Position numbers and translations under genes: made by a program
In this document: positions 36,052-47,200 of the stretch, in pieces
Layout of the letters: each line of letters starts with the position of its first letter
Numbering within the stretch: position 1 is the first letter of the stretch
DNA from: Chryseobacterium tructae
GTDB taxonomy: Bacteria; Bacteroidota; Bacteroidia; Flavobacteriales; Weeksellaceae
Direction: 5' to 3'
NCBI RefSeq assembly: GCF_030409875.1
Contig: NZ_JAUFQR010000001.1
Coordinates: 3,844,001 to 3,908,000, forward strand
Length of the DNA: 64,000 nucleotides
The notes under the pieces: model-generated
Database searches by the model: none
Told to the model about the DNA's origin: nothing
The model's input: only the letters and a program-made list of their open reading frames with translations

Positions 36052-37755
36052 TCAACTAATACCCAGCTCCTTTTTTCGATTTCTTATATAGTCTGTTGGC
36101 CGGATACCGTTGATATCGAAAAACAAATTTGAAAAGTTTTGCCGTGCAGCGATACCGCATTCTTCAGCCAAAGCTTCGATGGTATAATTTAGATATTTTG
36201 TATTGGTGTTGAGTAAATTTGTAATGTAATTGATTCGCAGTTCAGCCATATATTTATTAAAATTCATTCCTTTTTGCTCATTGATATAAACAGACAGATA
36301 ATGGGCATTAGTTCCTAACTTTAAGGCAATGCTATTCTGTGTAATTCCTTTTTTTCTGAACTGGTCTTCCTGCTCAAACTTCTGAAGCTTTTCTTTAATC
36401 TCTGTGGTCATTTCTGGAGTAAGAGAGGTTTTTCTTATTGAAAATTCTGTCAGGTCTTCCTTTATAATATCTTTGATATTATAAGTTCCATCCGCCATTC
36501 TCTTTTGTAGCAGATTATATTGTTTTTTAATTTTTTGATCTTTTCTGTGTCGCACAACAAAAAATACAAGGAGCAGACTTCCTGAAATAATCAAGATCTG
36601 AGCGATTACAATTTTTTTTCCGCTGGACTTCTCTATCTCTTCTTTTGCATCCATTAACTTTCGCCTGTCAAAATCTTTATGAAGTTTTGAAGATAAATAA
36701 GGAAAATCTTTGCTGATTAAACTGTCAGACTTTAAAAGCTGATTGGTATAGTAAAGCTGTTTATTGACATCCTTATTTTTATATTGATCTATAAGATAAT
36801 GATAACTCTTATATACCTCAGGTAATATAAAATCATGCCTATTGAAAATAGAATCTATCTTTTCATAGCATCTCACCGCACTTTCGATATTATTCTGCGC
36901 TTCATAAGTTTTACCCATATAAAAATAGACGACTGAAGCCCAGGCGAAATCGTTTCTGTTGAGGATAGTGGGTAAGGATTTTTGTAAATAAGTATGAGCA
37001 CCTGTATAGTCTTTTTTGTGATATCTGGAAATTCCTATGCATTTGAGGAAATAACTTTTTTCTAAAGCAAAATCTCCATCTTCCGCAGTTAAACGGTAGC
37101 CCAACATACTTAAACTGTCGCTCTTGGAAAAATTATTAAGGTATCTGTTGAGTACGGTCAATTGATGTAAGCAGTTCAGATATGCCTTCTCATAATTGAA
37201 CTTTTCATTTTCGTGATGGTTTTCATTTAACCTTAACCTGTAAAACGCAGCGCAGTCCAGAAAATGATTCATTGCTTCATCATAGTAGCCCAAATGACTT
37301 TTTACAATTCCTAAATGATAGAGGACTTTATACTTATGGTACTGATCTTTTGAACCTTTTGAATATTTATATGCATTAAGGTACTCATTTAAAGCTAACT
37401 TATATTTCTTTTGATAAAAATAGTAGATGATTCCCTTGCTCAGGTATTCTTTACTGATATCATCTTGACTCCCATGCTGCAAGCTAACAGCAAGTGCACT
37501 GTCAGCATACTTCATTTTGTTTTGATAGTCAAACTGTCTTCCGTCTCTATACCCTTGAATCAACTTTGAAAAATTACTCTCATTTTTTGCTTTCTCAATG
37601 TACAGTTTTACATAGGGCATTGCATGAATGTCATCTATTACCATTTTTTCATATGGCTTTCTGATCTCACTGAACGTTTTTTCCTTTTCCTGTTGTGAAA
37701 ATAAAAATTGTGAAAATGCAGAAAATAAGACGAGAAAGTAATAAAACTTTTTCAT
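36052..37755 (-). CDS. TPR-containing AraC-type regulator
   Basis: A 567-residue hybrid. It has a signal/anchor at the N-terminus (MKKFYYFLVLFSAFSQFLFS), a TPR array (about 60-360) and a membrane segment (IVIAQILIISGSLLLVFFVV, about 392-411). The C-terminal AraC HTH (about 455-567) includes ITQNSIALKLGTNAHYLSVY and AEECGIAARQNFSNLFF, then GIRPTDYIRNRK. This architecture is frequent in Chryseobacterium and links a periplasmic sensor to transcription. It lies divergent to the small-lipoprotein gene and is the likely regulator of the neighbouring peptide/SusCD cargo. Confidence 0.82.
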   Translation of the reverse strand: MKKFYYFLVLFSAFSQFLFSQQEKEKTFSEIRKPYEKMVIDDIHAMPYVKLYIEKAKNESNFSKLIQGYRDGRQFDYQNKMKYADSALAVSLQHGSQDDISKEYLSKGIIYYFYQKKYKLALNEYLNAYKYSKGSKDQYHKYKVLYHLGIVKSHLGYYDEAMNHFLDCAAFYRLRLNENHHENEKFNYEKAYLNCLHQLTVLNRYLNNFSKSDSLSMLGYRLTAEDGDFALEKSYFLKCIGISRYHKKDYTGAHTYLQKSLPTILNRNDFAWASVVYFYMGKTYEAQNNIESAVRCYEKIDSIFNRHDFILPEVYKSYHYLIDQYKNKDVNKQLYYTNQLLKSDSLISKDFPYLSSKLHKDFDRRKLMDAKEEIEKSSGKKIVIAQILIISGSLLLVFFVVRHRKDQKIKKQYNLLQKRMADGTYNIKDIIKEDLTEFSIRKTSLTPEMTTEIKEKLQKFEQEDQFRKKGITQNSIALKLGTNAHYLSVYINEQKGMNFNKYMAELRINYITNLLNTNTKYLNYTIEALAEECGIAARQNFSNLFFDINGIRPTDYIRNRKKELGIS

Positions 37756-38032
37756 ATGCTGATATTTAGAACCTCACCATATCAAAAATAATCATTTATG
37801 TTTTAAATAAATCAAAATTAAAGGAATTGAATACCCGTAAAAATAAAACAAACACAATATATTGAAAATCAAATATTTGAGTCACGATTCTAAATGTTCC
37901 AATTTTAAAATTGATACGTGTTAATTTTAAAATAGAGCCACAGAACAGTTTTTTTTACCTCATAAGCAGGATAATTTTGACATCAGAATTCTAATATAAT
38001 CCGGCCGGGATAACCAAATTAAAATTATCAAC

Positions 38033-38269
38033 ATGAAAAAGTTTATCCCATTTTTGAGCATAATGATCGCAGCAGTTTGTATGCAAAACTGTAGCCATCG
38101 AGATGAAGATATGATCCCCAGTAACGAACAGATTGAAAGTTCAGAACGTTCAGCAGACGTTTTTTCAATGAAACAGGATTCTGCAAAATCTATTGATTTG
38201 ATTGAAAATCCTAACCCTAAAGATCCTCCGGTGAGAGACGGCGATAATTGGCGGCTTATGAAAGATTAA
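38033..38269 (+). CDS. Small lipoprotein of unknown function
   Basis: A 78-residue protein: signal MKKFIPFLSIMIAAVCMQNC with lipobox Cys at residue 20, then a short hydrophilic mature part ending NPNPKDPPVRDGDNWRLMKD. The C-terminal PKDPPxxDGDNWR phrase is typical of tiny lipoproteins found beside similar genes in Chryseobacterium. A TAATTTTG box at 37972-37979 may be its -7 element. It is the first of four small or medium genes in the same direction. Confidence 0.7.
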   Translation: MKKFIPFLSIMIAAVCMQNCSHRDEDMIPSNEQIESSERSADVFSMKQDSAKSIDLIENPNPKDPPVRDGDNWRLMKD

Positions 38270-38286
38270 AAACCAGATATAAAACT

Positions 38287-38454
38287 ATGATTCCTCATAC
38301 CTCAATATTAGTTGTTACAGGCTTACCATGTCCAAAGAGTGGCATCTGGGAAAGTATGGGGAATTTCAAAACTACCATAACTCTTTTCAAAGGGGAACCA
38401 ATGCCTGAATATTGCGGGTGGAAAATCAAATGGAGATTGGTTCAGGTCTGTTAA
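38287..38454 (+). CDS. Small protein with CPxSGxW ... GExMPxYCG motif
   Basis: A 55-residue peptide starting MIPHTSILVVTGLPCPKSGI, with SGIWESM, LFKGEPMPEYCG and IKWRL. The frame opens at 38248, but this Met follows the lipoprotein stop by 17 bases. The spaced CP-SGxW and GExMPxYC elements recall small beta-strand modules found in bacterial immunity-type and envelope proteins, though this link is from memory and weak. There is no signal peptide. Function unknown. Confidence 0.5.
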   Translation: MIPHTSILVVTGLPCPKSGIWESMGNFKTTITLFKGEPMPEYCGWKIKWRLVQVC

Positions 38455-38472
38455 ACCTAATAATAATATGCC

Positions 38473-39819
38473 ATGAAAAACATTAAAACTATTTTTATCA
38501 AAATTGTTTCCTGCTTTTTTATTCTATTGTTTGTTTATGCAAGTGTGAGTAAATTACTAGATTTTGAAAATTTTCAAGTTCAAATAGCTCAGTCTCCATT
38601 ACTAAGTGCATATGCAGGTGTTATTTCTTATGCTGTTATTATCTTAGAATTAATTATTGTATTGTTATTAATTTTTCCAAACAGTAGATTAACTGGATTA
38701 TACTTATCCACTGCCCTAATGTCAGCATTTACAGTCTATATATTTCTCATTTTAAATTACAGTGACTTTGTCCCTTGCTCATGTGGAGGAATCTTGGAAA
38801 AAATGGGATGGACTGAACATCTGATTTTTAACTTGGTGTGCTTTTTATTAGGGGTAATTTCCATTATAAAAAAGGAGGACTCTAAGAGAAAATATATTTT
38901 GCTGGCATTCACAAATCTATTCAGTATCTTATTAGTGATAACTTTATTTTTTTCCTCAGAGTATATCATTAAAAAAGAGAATAATTTCACAAGAAGATTT
39001 ACTCACCATCCAATCATTGAAGAGGGATCAATTGATCTTAAGGTTAACTCATATTACTTTGCTGGAAATGATGATAATCACTTGTATCTCGCAAATCTGA
39101 CCAGTCCTTTTAGAATTATTAAAATTGACAGATCATTTAGAAAATTTGATACCATTGCAATAACTCCTTCAACAAAACATCGTTTTCGTAAATTAAAATA
39201 TTCTATTCAGTATAATAGCCTGTTCGCATATGATGGTAGTGTTCCGATAATTTATCGATCAGCATTAGATTCATTAGATAAGCCAACTCAAGAGATTAGT
39301 TACAGAGATATTTTTTTTAATCATTTAACAGCTACTTCAAGGAATTCATTTTTTTTAAGCACAGATAATTCAAAACGTGAAACATTAATTGCAGCATTGT
39401 CAACACAAAATGAACATCACACCAAAATGAGCAATTTTCCATTGACAGCAAAAAAAGATGGAGGTTTTGATGTTGATGGAAAACTATTATTTGATAATAG
39501 TACAGGTAAAGCTTATTATATGTTTTACTACAGGAACCAAATACTGGAAGTCGACTCTAACTTACAACTTCATTCACGTATGAAAACTATCGATACTATT
39601 ACGAAAGCACAGATAAACATTAAGACTTTAAGTGATGGCACAAAAAAGATGATCGCGCCTCCAATGGTTGTGAATCAAAATATGGAAGTTCATAAGGGTT
39701 TAATCTTTAATATTTCTAATCTAAAAGGTAAACATGAGTCTAATGACCTATGGAAGAAAAACTCAATAGTTGATATTTATACTACTGAGCCCGCGGGTTA
39801 TTGGGCAGTATATATGTAG
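38473..39819 (+). CDS. MauE/DoxX-like redox-associated membrane protein with C-terminal extracytoplasmic domain
   Basis: A 448-residue protein. The N-terminal MauE-like domain (about 1-135) has four membrane segments, with YASVSKLLDFENFQVQIAQS and a CSCGG motif near residue 99. A fifth membrane segment (about 142-165) follows, then a C-terminal domain of about 280 residues with propeller-like strands (NHLYLANLTSPFRIIKIDRS and following). MauE proteins supply disulfide or redox functions to maturing exported proteins. Together with the small peptides and the S9 peptidase it suggests processing of an exported Cys-containing product. Confidence 0.75.
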   Translation: MKNIKTIFIKIVSCFFILLFVYASVSKLLDFENFQVQIAQSPLLSAYAGVISYAVIILELIIVLLLIFPNSRLTGLYLSTALMSAFTVYIFLILNYSDFVPCSCGGILEKMGWTEHLIFNLVCFLLGVISIIKKEDSKRKYILLAFTNLFSILLVITLFFSSEYIIKKENNFTRRFTHHPIIEEGSIDLKVNSYYFAGNDDNHLYLANLTSPFRIIKIDRSFRKFDTIAITPSTKHRFRKLKYSIQYNSLFAYDGSVPIIYRSALDSLDKPTQEISYRDIFFNHLTATSRNSFFLSTDNSKRETLIAALSTQNEHHTKMSNFPLTAKKDGGFDVDGKLLFDNSTGKAYYMFYYRNQILEVDSNLQLHSRMKTIDTITKAQINIKTLSDGTKKMIAPPMVVNQNMEVHKGLIFNISNLKGKHESNDLWKKNSIVDIYTTEPAGYWAVYM

Positions 39820-39991
39820 AAAACAGAGGAAAAAACAGATTGTCCCAAATTTTAATTACTGATAATTTCTTTTACATATTGTCAGGTACAGAATTACGTC
39901 GTTATCGTTTTGCGCAGACCATAACAAAACAATTCAATAAAGGGGAAAGCCGAAAACCCTCGGAACAGTAGGCACATCAAAAATCATTCTT

Positions 39992-40270
39992 ATGAAAAAT
40001 TTAAAAACACTCCTATTGCCAGCATTTGTACTGCTTGCAGGAGCAGGTAGCGCGTTCGCTACGCATTTAGAAAAAAATGACAATTTAGCCATTATTAGAG
40101 GCTATGTGTTCAGAGAAGGTGAAACACCGGAATGTGTTAACAGCTTAAAGGACTGCGACACTTCAGGGTCATTCACTTGTACAGCAGATATTGGTATGGG
40201 TTCTGAAGATCTCTATCAATTGAATGGAACAGTTTGTCCCAACAAATTAACCCATACTCAACCAAACTAA
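39992..40270 (+). CDS. DUF6520-like small exported peptide
   Basis: A 92-residue peptide with a signal sequence (MKNLKTLLLPAFVLLAGAGS, cleavage near AFA-T). The hydrophilic mature part, about 70 residues, carries four Cys (PECVNSLKDCDTSGSFTCTA and a later VCPN). This fits the DUF6520 family of Bacteroidota peptides that occur beside MauE-like proteins. The four Cys could form two disulfides. It lies 170 bases after the MauE-like gene. Confidence 0.7.
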   Translation: MKNLKTLLLPAFVLLAGAGSAFATHLEKNDNLAIIRGYVFREGETPECVNSLKDCDTSGSFTCTADIGMGSEDLYQLNGTVCPNKLTHTQPN

Positions 40271-40275
40271 ACAAT

Positions 40276-40410
40276 AGCTGTCTCTAAATAAAGTGCTTAT
40301 AAAAGTTTGCCACGCAGTGATTACAGCAAGGTTAAAGGTTTTAAATCCAAACTACCTACTTAATCTAACTTACATATTTGCAAAACACAACGCTTGTTTT
40401 AGAGACAGCT
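40276..40410. repeat. 13-bp inverted repeat flanking a 109-bp spacer
   Basis: AGCTGTCTCTAAA (40276-40288) and TTTAGAGACAGCT (40398-40410) are exact complements, with A/T tracts outside, between convergent genes. It may act as a long-loop terminator for both, or mark the ends of a small relic element. The spacer holds no ORF. Confidence 0.5.
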
Positions 40411-40414
40411 TTTA

Positions 40415-42877
40415 TTATTCCATCATTTTATCTATCCATTTGACACTTTTATTCTTCAGATAAAAATCTAACCAGTCGGAAATCCTACTGTATAGGTCAA
40501 TGCGATTATTATTTTTTGATAAGCTGTGCTCATCATTAGGATAAAAAAGAGCAACAACTTTTTTATGATTTCGTCTAAGTCCTAAATAGAATTCCATTGT
40601 CTGCTCCCAAAAAATATTATAATCCTTTTTGCCAGTCCAGAGAAGAATTGGTTTTTGAACCCTTTCGGCATGGTAAATTGGGCTATTGTCAATATATATC
40701 ATTTTATTCTTAACGAAAGAGCCCGGCATTTCATACTGTCCATCTTCAAATTGCCAGAAAAAAGGCCTATTGAAATTATAATTGAATGAATGATAGGATC
40801 TAACCAAATCACTGTTTCCAGCCCCAGAAATATAGGTTGCAAACAGGTTGGATTGAGTAGCGATAAAATTAGTTTCATATCCTCCATGTGAATGTCCTAT
40901 TAGTGCTACTTTCTTAAAATCTATAAAGCCATAACCTTGAAGCGCATTCATAGCGCTGGTGACACAATCTAAGGCAGATCTACCGGTTCCGCAAGAATCA
41001 AAAACTATATCAGGCATATATACGAAATATCCTTTTCTTAACAGGTTACGCACATTAATACCTTCTGTTGGAGGATTCATTCCAATACCGTCAACCAGAT
41101 ACTTATTTTTCATATATCTGAGTTTTTGGTAGATTGTAACAATCATAGGATATTGCTTACCCTCTTTAAAGTTGACCGGATAAAATAGAATTCCCTGTAA
41201 TGACTGCCCCTGGCTATTTTTATATAATATAGTCTTGGAAAAAATATTTTTAGCCTCCTTGTCAAGAGAATTACTTTTGTAAACAATTTCTTCCTTCTGA
41301 TGCTTTTTTAAAATCAGCTGAGGAGGTTTATTGATATTACTTTTGACATAGAGTAATTTTTTCACTCCCTCATTCCAATCTACAGCAGTTATATCATCAT
41401 CTGTGACGTCTATAATATCTTTTGCCTCCTTACCATTAAAAGACATCCAGGCGTTTTTTATTTGATCCCTATCATAAAGTTCAATAATAACGGGATTACT
41501 TGCATCATAACTGCTACGGTAAATATTATAAGAAGATGAAACATTTTGCATTGTTCCATTTTTTATTTTAGCTCTGAAACCTGGTTTAAGAGGAAATCTA
41601 TTCAGCTTCTTTTTCTGTATGTCATATTCAAATAACTCCCCCATCCCCTCAAAAAGAATTCTCTTCCCATCTTTAGAAAAATAAGCATTTTCATGAGTAT
41701 CCAATTGTATCTCATAAGAGTTTAAAGTTCCTACTTCATACAATATCCATTTTTCTTTGTTCTGATATGTTAAAATCCATTTTCCAGCGTCATCACTAAA
41801 TACCATTGAGCCGGAATTAATCATAAAATCATATTTATCAAGCAGCGTATCATACCTGTGTAAATTGAATGTCTGAAAACGTTTCGTGTAATCATGTTGA
41901 TAATAGGGATCAAATGAAAGTAAATATCTGTTATTCCCTATGAAAGCATGATGGGTCAGCCTTTCATTTAAAATCTCATAAGAATATTCTTCTCTGGGAG
42001 ACCAGATAAAATATTTACCAATATAATCCTCATAAAATTTTGTTTGGATTTTATTATCGTTCCCATACCACACCTCTACCTCATCTTTAGATCTAGATTT
42101 AAGTTCAGGAAAGAAATGAATAAAATATTTACCGTCATTTAATTTTGAAATCTCGCTAAAATTAACAGAATCCATAAAATCATTGCACAGAAATAGTTTA
42201 TGATCCGTTGAACTCATGTATATAAGCTGCCCTTTTTTGCTGTTTTCATCCTGTTCTAAAATAAACAGACCATCCTGATCGCGATACTTAACTTCAATTT
42301 TGGAGTTAGATGAGGAATATATTTTTTTATTCTGTTTTAGATTCCATTCATAAAGACTGTATTTTTTTTTATCCTCTTCCGTGATGAAATACAATACATC
42401 ATCTATTTTATCGACGCTGATTACATTATTTACTACATTATTCTCTTCCCCATTTTCATTTAGAATCTTGAGTTTTCTTTCCTGCAATATCAATATTAAC
42501 TTAACATCCGGAAGCCAATAATAATTTCTAACATCTTCCCAAACTTTCATTTCTAAAGATGGTAAAATAAGTAATTGAAAGTTTTTACCATGGCGCATCA
42601 TCAAATTGTTATTTGAGGTGAAATTGATAGAATTAGCCAGCACTTTTCCACTTTCAAAAATAACTGAATCTCTATTATTTCTATTGATAAGTACCACCGT
42701 ATCCGAACTTCTGTCATATGCTTTATTAAAAGTTATATATTGCTCATTAGGTGATATCCTGGGAAAACTCACATTATAATAGTGCCTTTGTAATGAATCA
42801 GGAATTACCTGGTCTTTATTTTGTGAATGCAATAAACAAAAGAATATTAGACTCACACCAATTAAAATAGCTTTCAT
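40415..42877 (-). CDS. Secreted S9-family (prolyl oligopeptidase-like) peptidase
   Basis: An 820-residue exported protein: signal MKAILIGVSLIFFCLLHS, a beta-propeller domain (about 30-540) and an alpha/beta-hydrolase domain (about 560-810). Catalytic residues are Ser 663 in GHSHGGYE, probably Asp 752 (GKKDYN) and His 784 (NDEHS). Such enzymes cleave oligopeptides in the periplasm. It abuts the susD gene (one-base overlap) and is the last gene of the susC-susD-peptidase operon, so it probably trims or degrades peptides imported or exported by the pair. Confidence 0.85.
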   Translation of the reverse strand: MKAILIGVSLIFFCLLHSQNKDQVIPDSLQRHYYNVSFPRISPNEQYITFNKAYDRSSDTVVLINRNNRDSVIFESGKVLANSINFTSNNNLMMRHGKNFQLLILPSLEMKVWEDVRNYYWLPDVKLILILQERKLKILNENGEENNVVNNVISVDKIDDVLYFITEEDKKKYSLYEWNLKQNKKIYSSSNSKIEVKYRDQDGLFILEQDENSKKGQLIYMSSTDHKLFLCNDFMDSVNFSEISKLNDGKYFIHFFPELKSRSKDEVEVWYGNDNKIQTKFYEDYIGKYFIWSPREEYSYEILNERLTHHAFIGNNRYLLSFDPYYQHDYTKRFQTFNLHRYDTLLDKYDFMINSGSMVFSDDAGKWILTYQNKEKWILYEVGTLNSYEIQLDTHENAYFSKDGKRILFEGMGELFEYDIQKKKLNRFPLKPGFRAKIKNGTMQNVSSSYNIYRSSYDASNPVIIELYDRDQIKNAWMSFNGKEAKDIIDVTDDDITAVDWNEGVKKLLYVKSNINKPPQLILKKHQKEEIVYKSNSLDKEAKNIFSKTILYKNSQGQSLQGILFYPVNFKEGKQYPMIVTIYQKLRYMKNKYLVDGIGMNPPTEGINVRNLLRKGYFVYMPDIVFDSCGTGRSALDCVTSAMNALQGYGFIDFKKVALIGHSHGGYETNFIATQSNLFATYISGAGNSDLVRSYHSFNYNFNRPFFWQFEDGQYEMPGSFVKNKMIYIDNSPIYHAERVQKPILLWTGKKDYNIFWEQTMEFYLGLRRNHKKVVALFYPNDEHSLSKNNNRIDLYSRISDWLDFYLKNKSVKWIDKMME

Positions 42878-44250
42878 CAGTACCCAGGATTTTGAGGATT
42901 TAAATTCGGATTAAGCAGAAGATCATTCAGGGGAATTGGCCATACTTTATGAAAATTCTGCCAATTAGTTTTAACTGCATTAAGCTGGTCAAGCCGGCCG
43001 AATCGCTTTAAGGTCAAAAAGCGGTTCCCTTTCTCAGCAAAGAACTCTCTCCTATTTTCATTCAATAATTCCTCAAGAAACTGCTCATTTGATAAAAGCC
43101 CCAGATTAGAATTACCAGCCTTTTGTCTCACAGCATTAAGGAGTGGAAGCGCTTCCTCTTTTCTATTTTGCCTTACTAAAGCTTCTGCTAAAAGAAGGTT
43201 TACTTCCTCCATTCTAAATACTATAGAATATTCATCTGGATTGTTGACTGCATTAACATATTTATTACAGCGGTAAAAAACATTTTGATTTACAGTGATT
43301 TTTGTGATCCATTTCTGAAGTCTTAAATCAGTTGTTTCAAAAGAATTGACCAGATCATTTGACAAAGCATATCCTGTTGGTGCAGCCGTCGTAAAGTAAT
43401 ATATAGATGCTTCATTAGTAGGCAGGTCTGCCTGTAAAGGCTTAAATTGCCAAAGTATGTGCTTACCCGATTTTTTAAATGTTTTTGAAACATCAGGCTC
43501 CCAAGCATATAGGCTGTTGCTTTTGATATCTTCCAGTAAATTTTCAGCCTGTGACCATTTATTTTCCTGCATGCAGACTATTGCCAGCATCATTTCAGCT
43601 GCTTTTTTATTGGGATAAATCCGATCTGTATTACGATAGTTATCCTCCAATAAATCAATTGAGAGCATGAGATCATTATGAATAGTAGTAAGCACCTCTT
43701 CATCATTCATTTTACCTATTTTTTGATTAATAGTAAAATCTGTCGTTGTTGTATAGGGTACGTCTCCGAATATCTGAGTGAGATAAAAATAGATAAGAGA
43801 TCGCAAAAATAGCGCTTCCCCTTTTATTCTGTTTTTATCTTTCGTTGCAATACCTGACGAAGCATCAACACCTATGATAATAGAATTGGCAAGATAAATT
43901 TGTTTATAGGAATTAGCCCATGAATTTTTAATAACGGAGTTAGATGACAGCTGCTGATTATTAAAAATGTCCGGTGCTCCGCCTAAAGAAGCTGCCATAT
44001 AACAGTTCAGGTCATCCGTATAGCTGCCAAGCAAAGCTCCACTTCCTGCCGTTCCCCCATTTAATACAGAGAAACTGTACATTTCCGCATATAGATTACT
44101 TAATGCACCATCTGCTGTACTAACAGTTTCAAATACCTGTGTTACATCGATTTGGGTATTGGGAAAATCAACATCAATACTTTTTTCACAAGACCATAAT
44201 GTTACAATAATAATACTGGTTATAAATTTATTTGTTTTCATAAGATTCAT
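42877..44250 (-). CDS. SusD/RagB-family outer-membrane lipoprotein
   Basis: A 457-residue protein: N-terminal signal with a lipobox (IIIVTLWSCEKSI, Cys near residue 21), then SusD features. These include FETVSTADGALSNLYAEMY, GEALFLRSLIYFYLTQIFGD, VPYTTTTDF, the helical TPR-like region and LLNENRREFFAEKGNRFLTL near the end. It binds nutrient at the cell surface and lids the SusC channel. It lies two bases after the SusC gene. RagAB-type pairs import peptides, which would suit the S9 peptidase downstream. Confidence 0.9.
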   Translation of the reverse strand: MNLMKTNKFITSIIIVTLWSCEKSIDVDFPNTQIDVTQVFETVSTADGALSNLYAEMYSFSVLNGGTAGSGALLGSYTDDLNCYMAASLGGAPDIFNNQQLSSNSVIKNSWANSYKQIYLANSIIIGVDASSGIATKDKNRIKGEALFLRSLIYFYLTQIFGDVPYTTTTDFTINQKIGKMNDEEVLTTIHNDLMLSIDLLEDNYRNTDRIYPNKKAAEMMLAIVCMQENKWSQAENLLEDIKSNSLYAWEPDVSKTFKKSGKHILWQFKPLQADLPTNEASIYYFTTAAPTGYALSNDLVNSFETTDLRLQKWITKITVNQNVFYRCNKYVNAVNNPDEYSIVFRMEEVNLLLAEALVRQNRKEEALPLLNAVRQKAGNSNLGLLSNEQFLEELLNENRREFFAEKGNRFLTLKRFGRLDQLNAVKTNWQNFHKVWPIPLNDLLLNPNLNPQNPGY

Positions 44251-44252
44251 TT

Positions 44253-47200
44253 TTAAAAAGTTAACTGGAAACCCATTGAAACAGTTTTTAAAGGCGGCAA
44301 ATAACCGTTCACTGTAAATTCAGGATCTAACCCTATATAGTGGGTCCAAGTCAATAAGTTCTGACCTTGGATGTATATTCGGGCTTCACCAAATACTTTA
44401 CTTATTTTTGGAAGTCTGTAGTTGATTTGAACATTTTTCAACCGTATAAATGAACCGTCACTGATTGCTGCTGTACTGTTTTTAAATTGGAAGTAAGGGT
44501 ATTTGTCGCAGTAATAGTACCCGGTGAATACGGCATAATGATACCATTATGATTCGTAGATGACCAAACATTAGCAAACTCAGCAGACTGGTTATTCATA
44601 TTTCCGGGGGTTGTCATGGTTCGGTAATAATTCCAGGAATCCTGTTTTACAAACTGTAATAAAAACGAAAGACTGATATTTTTGTATGATATCTGATTTT
44701 GAAGGCCACCAAAATATTTAGTTCCTACATTTCTGATGGCCATCTGATCTTCAGGAGAAGATATTTTACCATCCTGATTAAAGTCTTTGAACATGTACCG
44801 CCCTGTTACCGGATCAATACCTTCATACTGATACACTTTTACAATTGATGTAGGTTGACCTATGACATAGGTATTTGCATAGGTTGAGCCTTCCAGCCCC
44901 GGGAATGATAATAGCTTGCTCATGGGGAATGATACGTTGAAACTGATATTCCATTTCCAATTCATACTTTTAAGGGGACTGGAAGACGCTTCGATCTCCC
45001 ATCCTGAATTCTGTACCGTCGCGTTTAGATTTGCCTGGACATTTGAAATCCTGTTGTAGAAGCTAAGGGAATACCTACCAGCTGATTAGACGAACGATTT
45101 CTGTAATAGGCTGTCGTAAGATTTATCATATTACGAAACAGTGATAATTCTATCGCCGCTTCCAGTTTATTGGTCTTTTCCCAAGTAAAGTCAGGATTAA
45201 AAAGACGGGAAGGATATAATGCAGGAACATCATTATAAGAAATAGGAGCAACGGAATAAGAATTGGTAAACTGAAAATCACCTATAAGATCACTTCCGGT
45301 ACGTCCGTAACTACCTCTTAATTTTCCTAAGCTGAACCATTTCGAATTTTTTAAAAAAGATTCTTCAGAAAATAGCCAGGCTGCTCCAATTGCTCCAAAA
45401 TTTGAAAACCTGTTATTAGGTCCAAAGCGGCTTGAGCCATCGCGCCTTGCTGTTAAGTTGATGATATACCGGTTCATCAACCGATAATTAAGTCTACCGA
45501 ACACAGCAGTATATTTATAGTCAATGTCAGTAAAATCCCTTGGCGTAATAAGTGATGCCGCAGCGAGATTATAAAGCAGGGAATTGCTGGCAAATCCTGA
45601 TGCGGTAATTGCTGAAGATTTAGAATTATTGCTCTGGTAGGTATATCCTAAAAGTACATCCAGTTTACTTGCTCCTAAATCCTTTGACCAATTGATCTGA
45701 GGTTCTAGAATATAGGACATCAAGTTGCTGGTTCCTCTTGAAGATGAAGAACGTGCCGATGATGCTCCTGATGCAAAGGCAGGATTATACATCGTGTTTG
45801 GAGCTAAGGTATATTCCTCTAAAGATTGAATATTAAGACCTCCATTAAGGGTGAATTTCAAACCATTCCAAACCTCATATCCAGCTTTAACACTCTGATT
45901 AATCTGTAACACTCTATTTTCATAACGACCGTTTAGTGATGCTAAAGGATTGCTAAATGTATTATTCTGCCAATTTAAGTTTCCTGCATCATCGTATAAC
46001 GCAGGTGCGTTAGGAGCCAGGTTCAATGATTTATTGGTCAGATCATTGCTGATTACATTATTCGATAGGCTCGAGAGAATATTACTGAACGAGAGTGAAA
46101 CCTTTCTGTTTTCTGTGGTATAGCTATAATTAGAATTAAGAATATTGGTCTTGTATCTATAATCTCCGGGAAAGACAGTTGACTGGTTAGAATGTGAGGC
46201 GCTGACAGAAAATTGGTTCCTGTCATTTCCCCCGCTTACAGATAGTTGGATGCTGGAAGACTCGGCATTATTTCCGATCAGTATTTTCTGCCAGTCTGTA
46301 TATCGATCCGTATCCCAAACTCCATTAATATCGTAAGCATTTGCAGGAACAACAACGTTATAGTTGGCATAGGCATCCCTGCGCATCTTCAGGTATTGTT
46401 CAGTGTTCATCAGCTTCATTTGATTGGCCACTTTGCTGATGCCGTAATTAGTATCCACTGTCAGCCTTATAGCGCCGGTTCTTCCCTTTTTGTAGTGATT
46501 AATATGACTCCATTCCCTCCCCTGGATCCATAAATAGCCGTAGCATCGGCATCTTTTAAAACTTCTATACTCTCTATATCATCCGGACTTATTGAATTCA
46601 GTGGATTTAGAGAACTCATAGGAAGAATTCCCACAGAATAACTGGATGTCAAGTTTGAGCTCCACGGAATTCCGTCAACCACGTAAAGGGGTTGGTTTCC
46701 GTTAACAGGGCTGTTAAGAATTGTCCGAAGACTGTTTCTTCCCCGAATCTGAACATCAAATCCTCCGCCTGCTGTTCCGCCGGCCTGAATAATGTTCACT
46801 CCTGCCATTCTTCCCTGTGCTGCTGACAGTACGTTGGTGACAGGTTGATTTTCGATATCTTTTGCTGAAACTTTGGCGATACTACCGGTTCTTTCTTTGT
46901 CTTTTACCTTGTAGTAGCCAGCGTTGAGAATAACTTCTTCGATTCCCTTTACTTTTTGTTCTAAGCTGATATTAACGACGGTCTGATTAGTGAGTGTGAA
47001 TTTTTCTTCTGTATAATCAGGGTGTCTGAACAATAGGATGGGATTTTCTGCTGAAACCTTTATCGTGTAGGTTCCGTTGTTGCCGGTTATGGTTACCTGA
47101 TCACTGCCCTCTTGGGAGATGACAACTCCTGAAAGAGGTTTGCCTGATGATGTAACGGTACCGGAAATGGTGCGTGATTGGGCTTTTATATTGATGCTTA

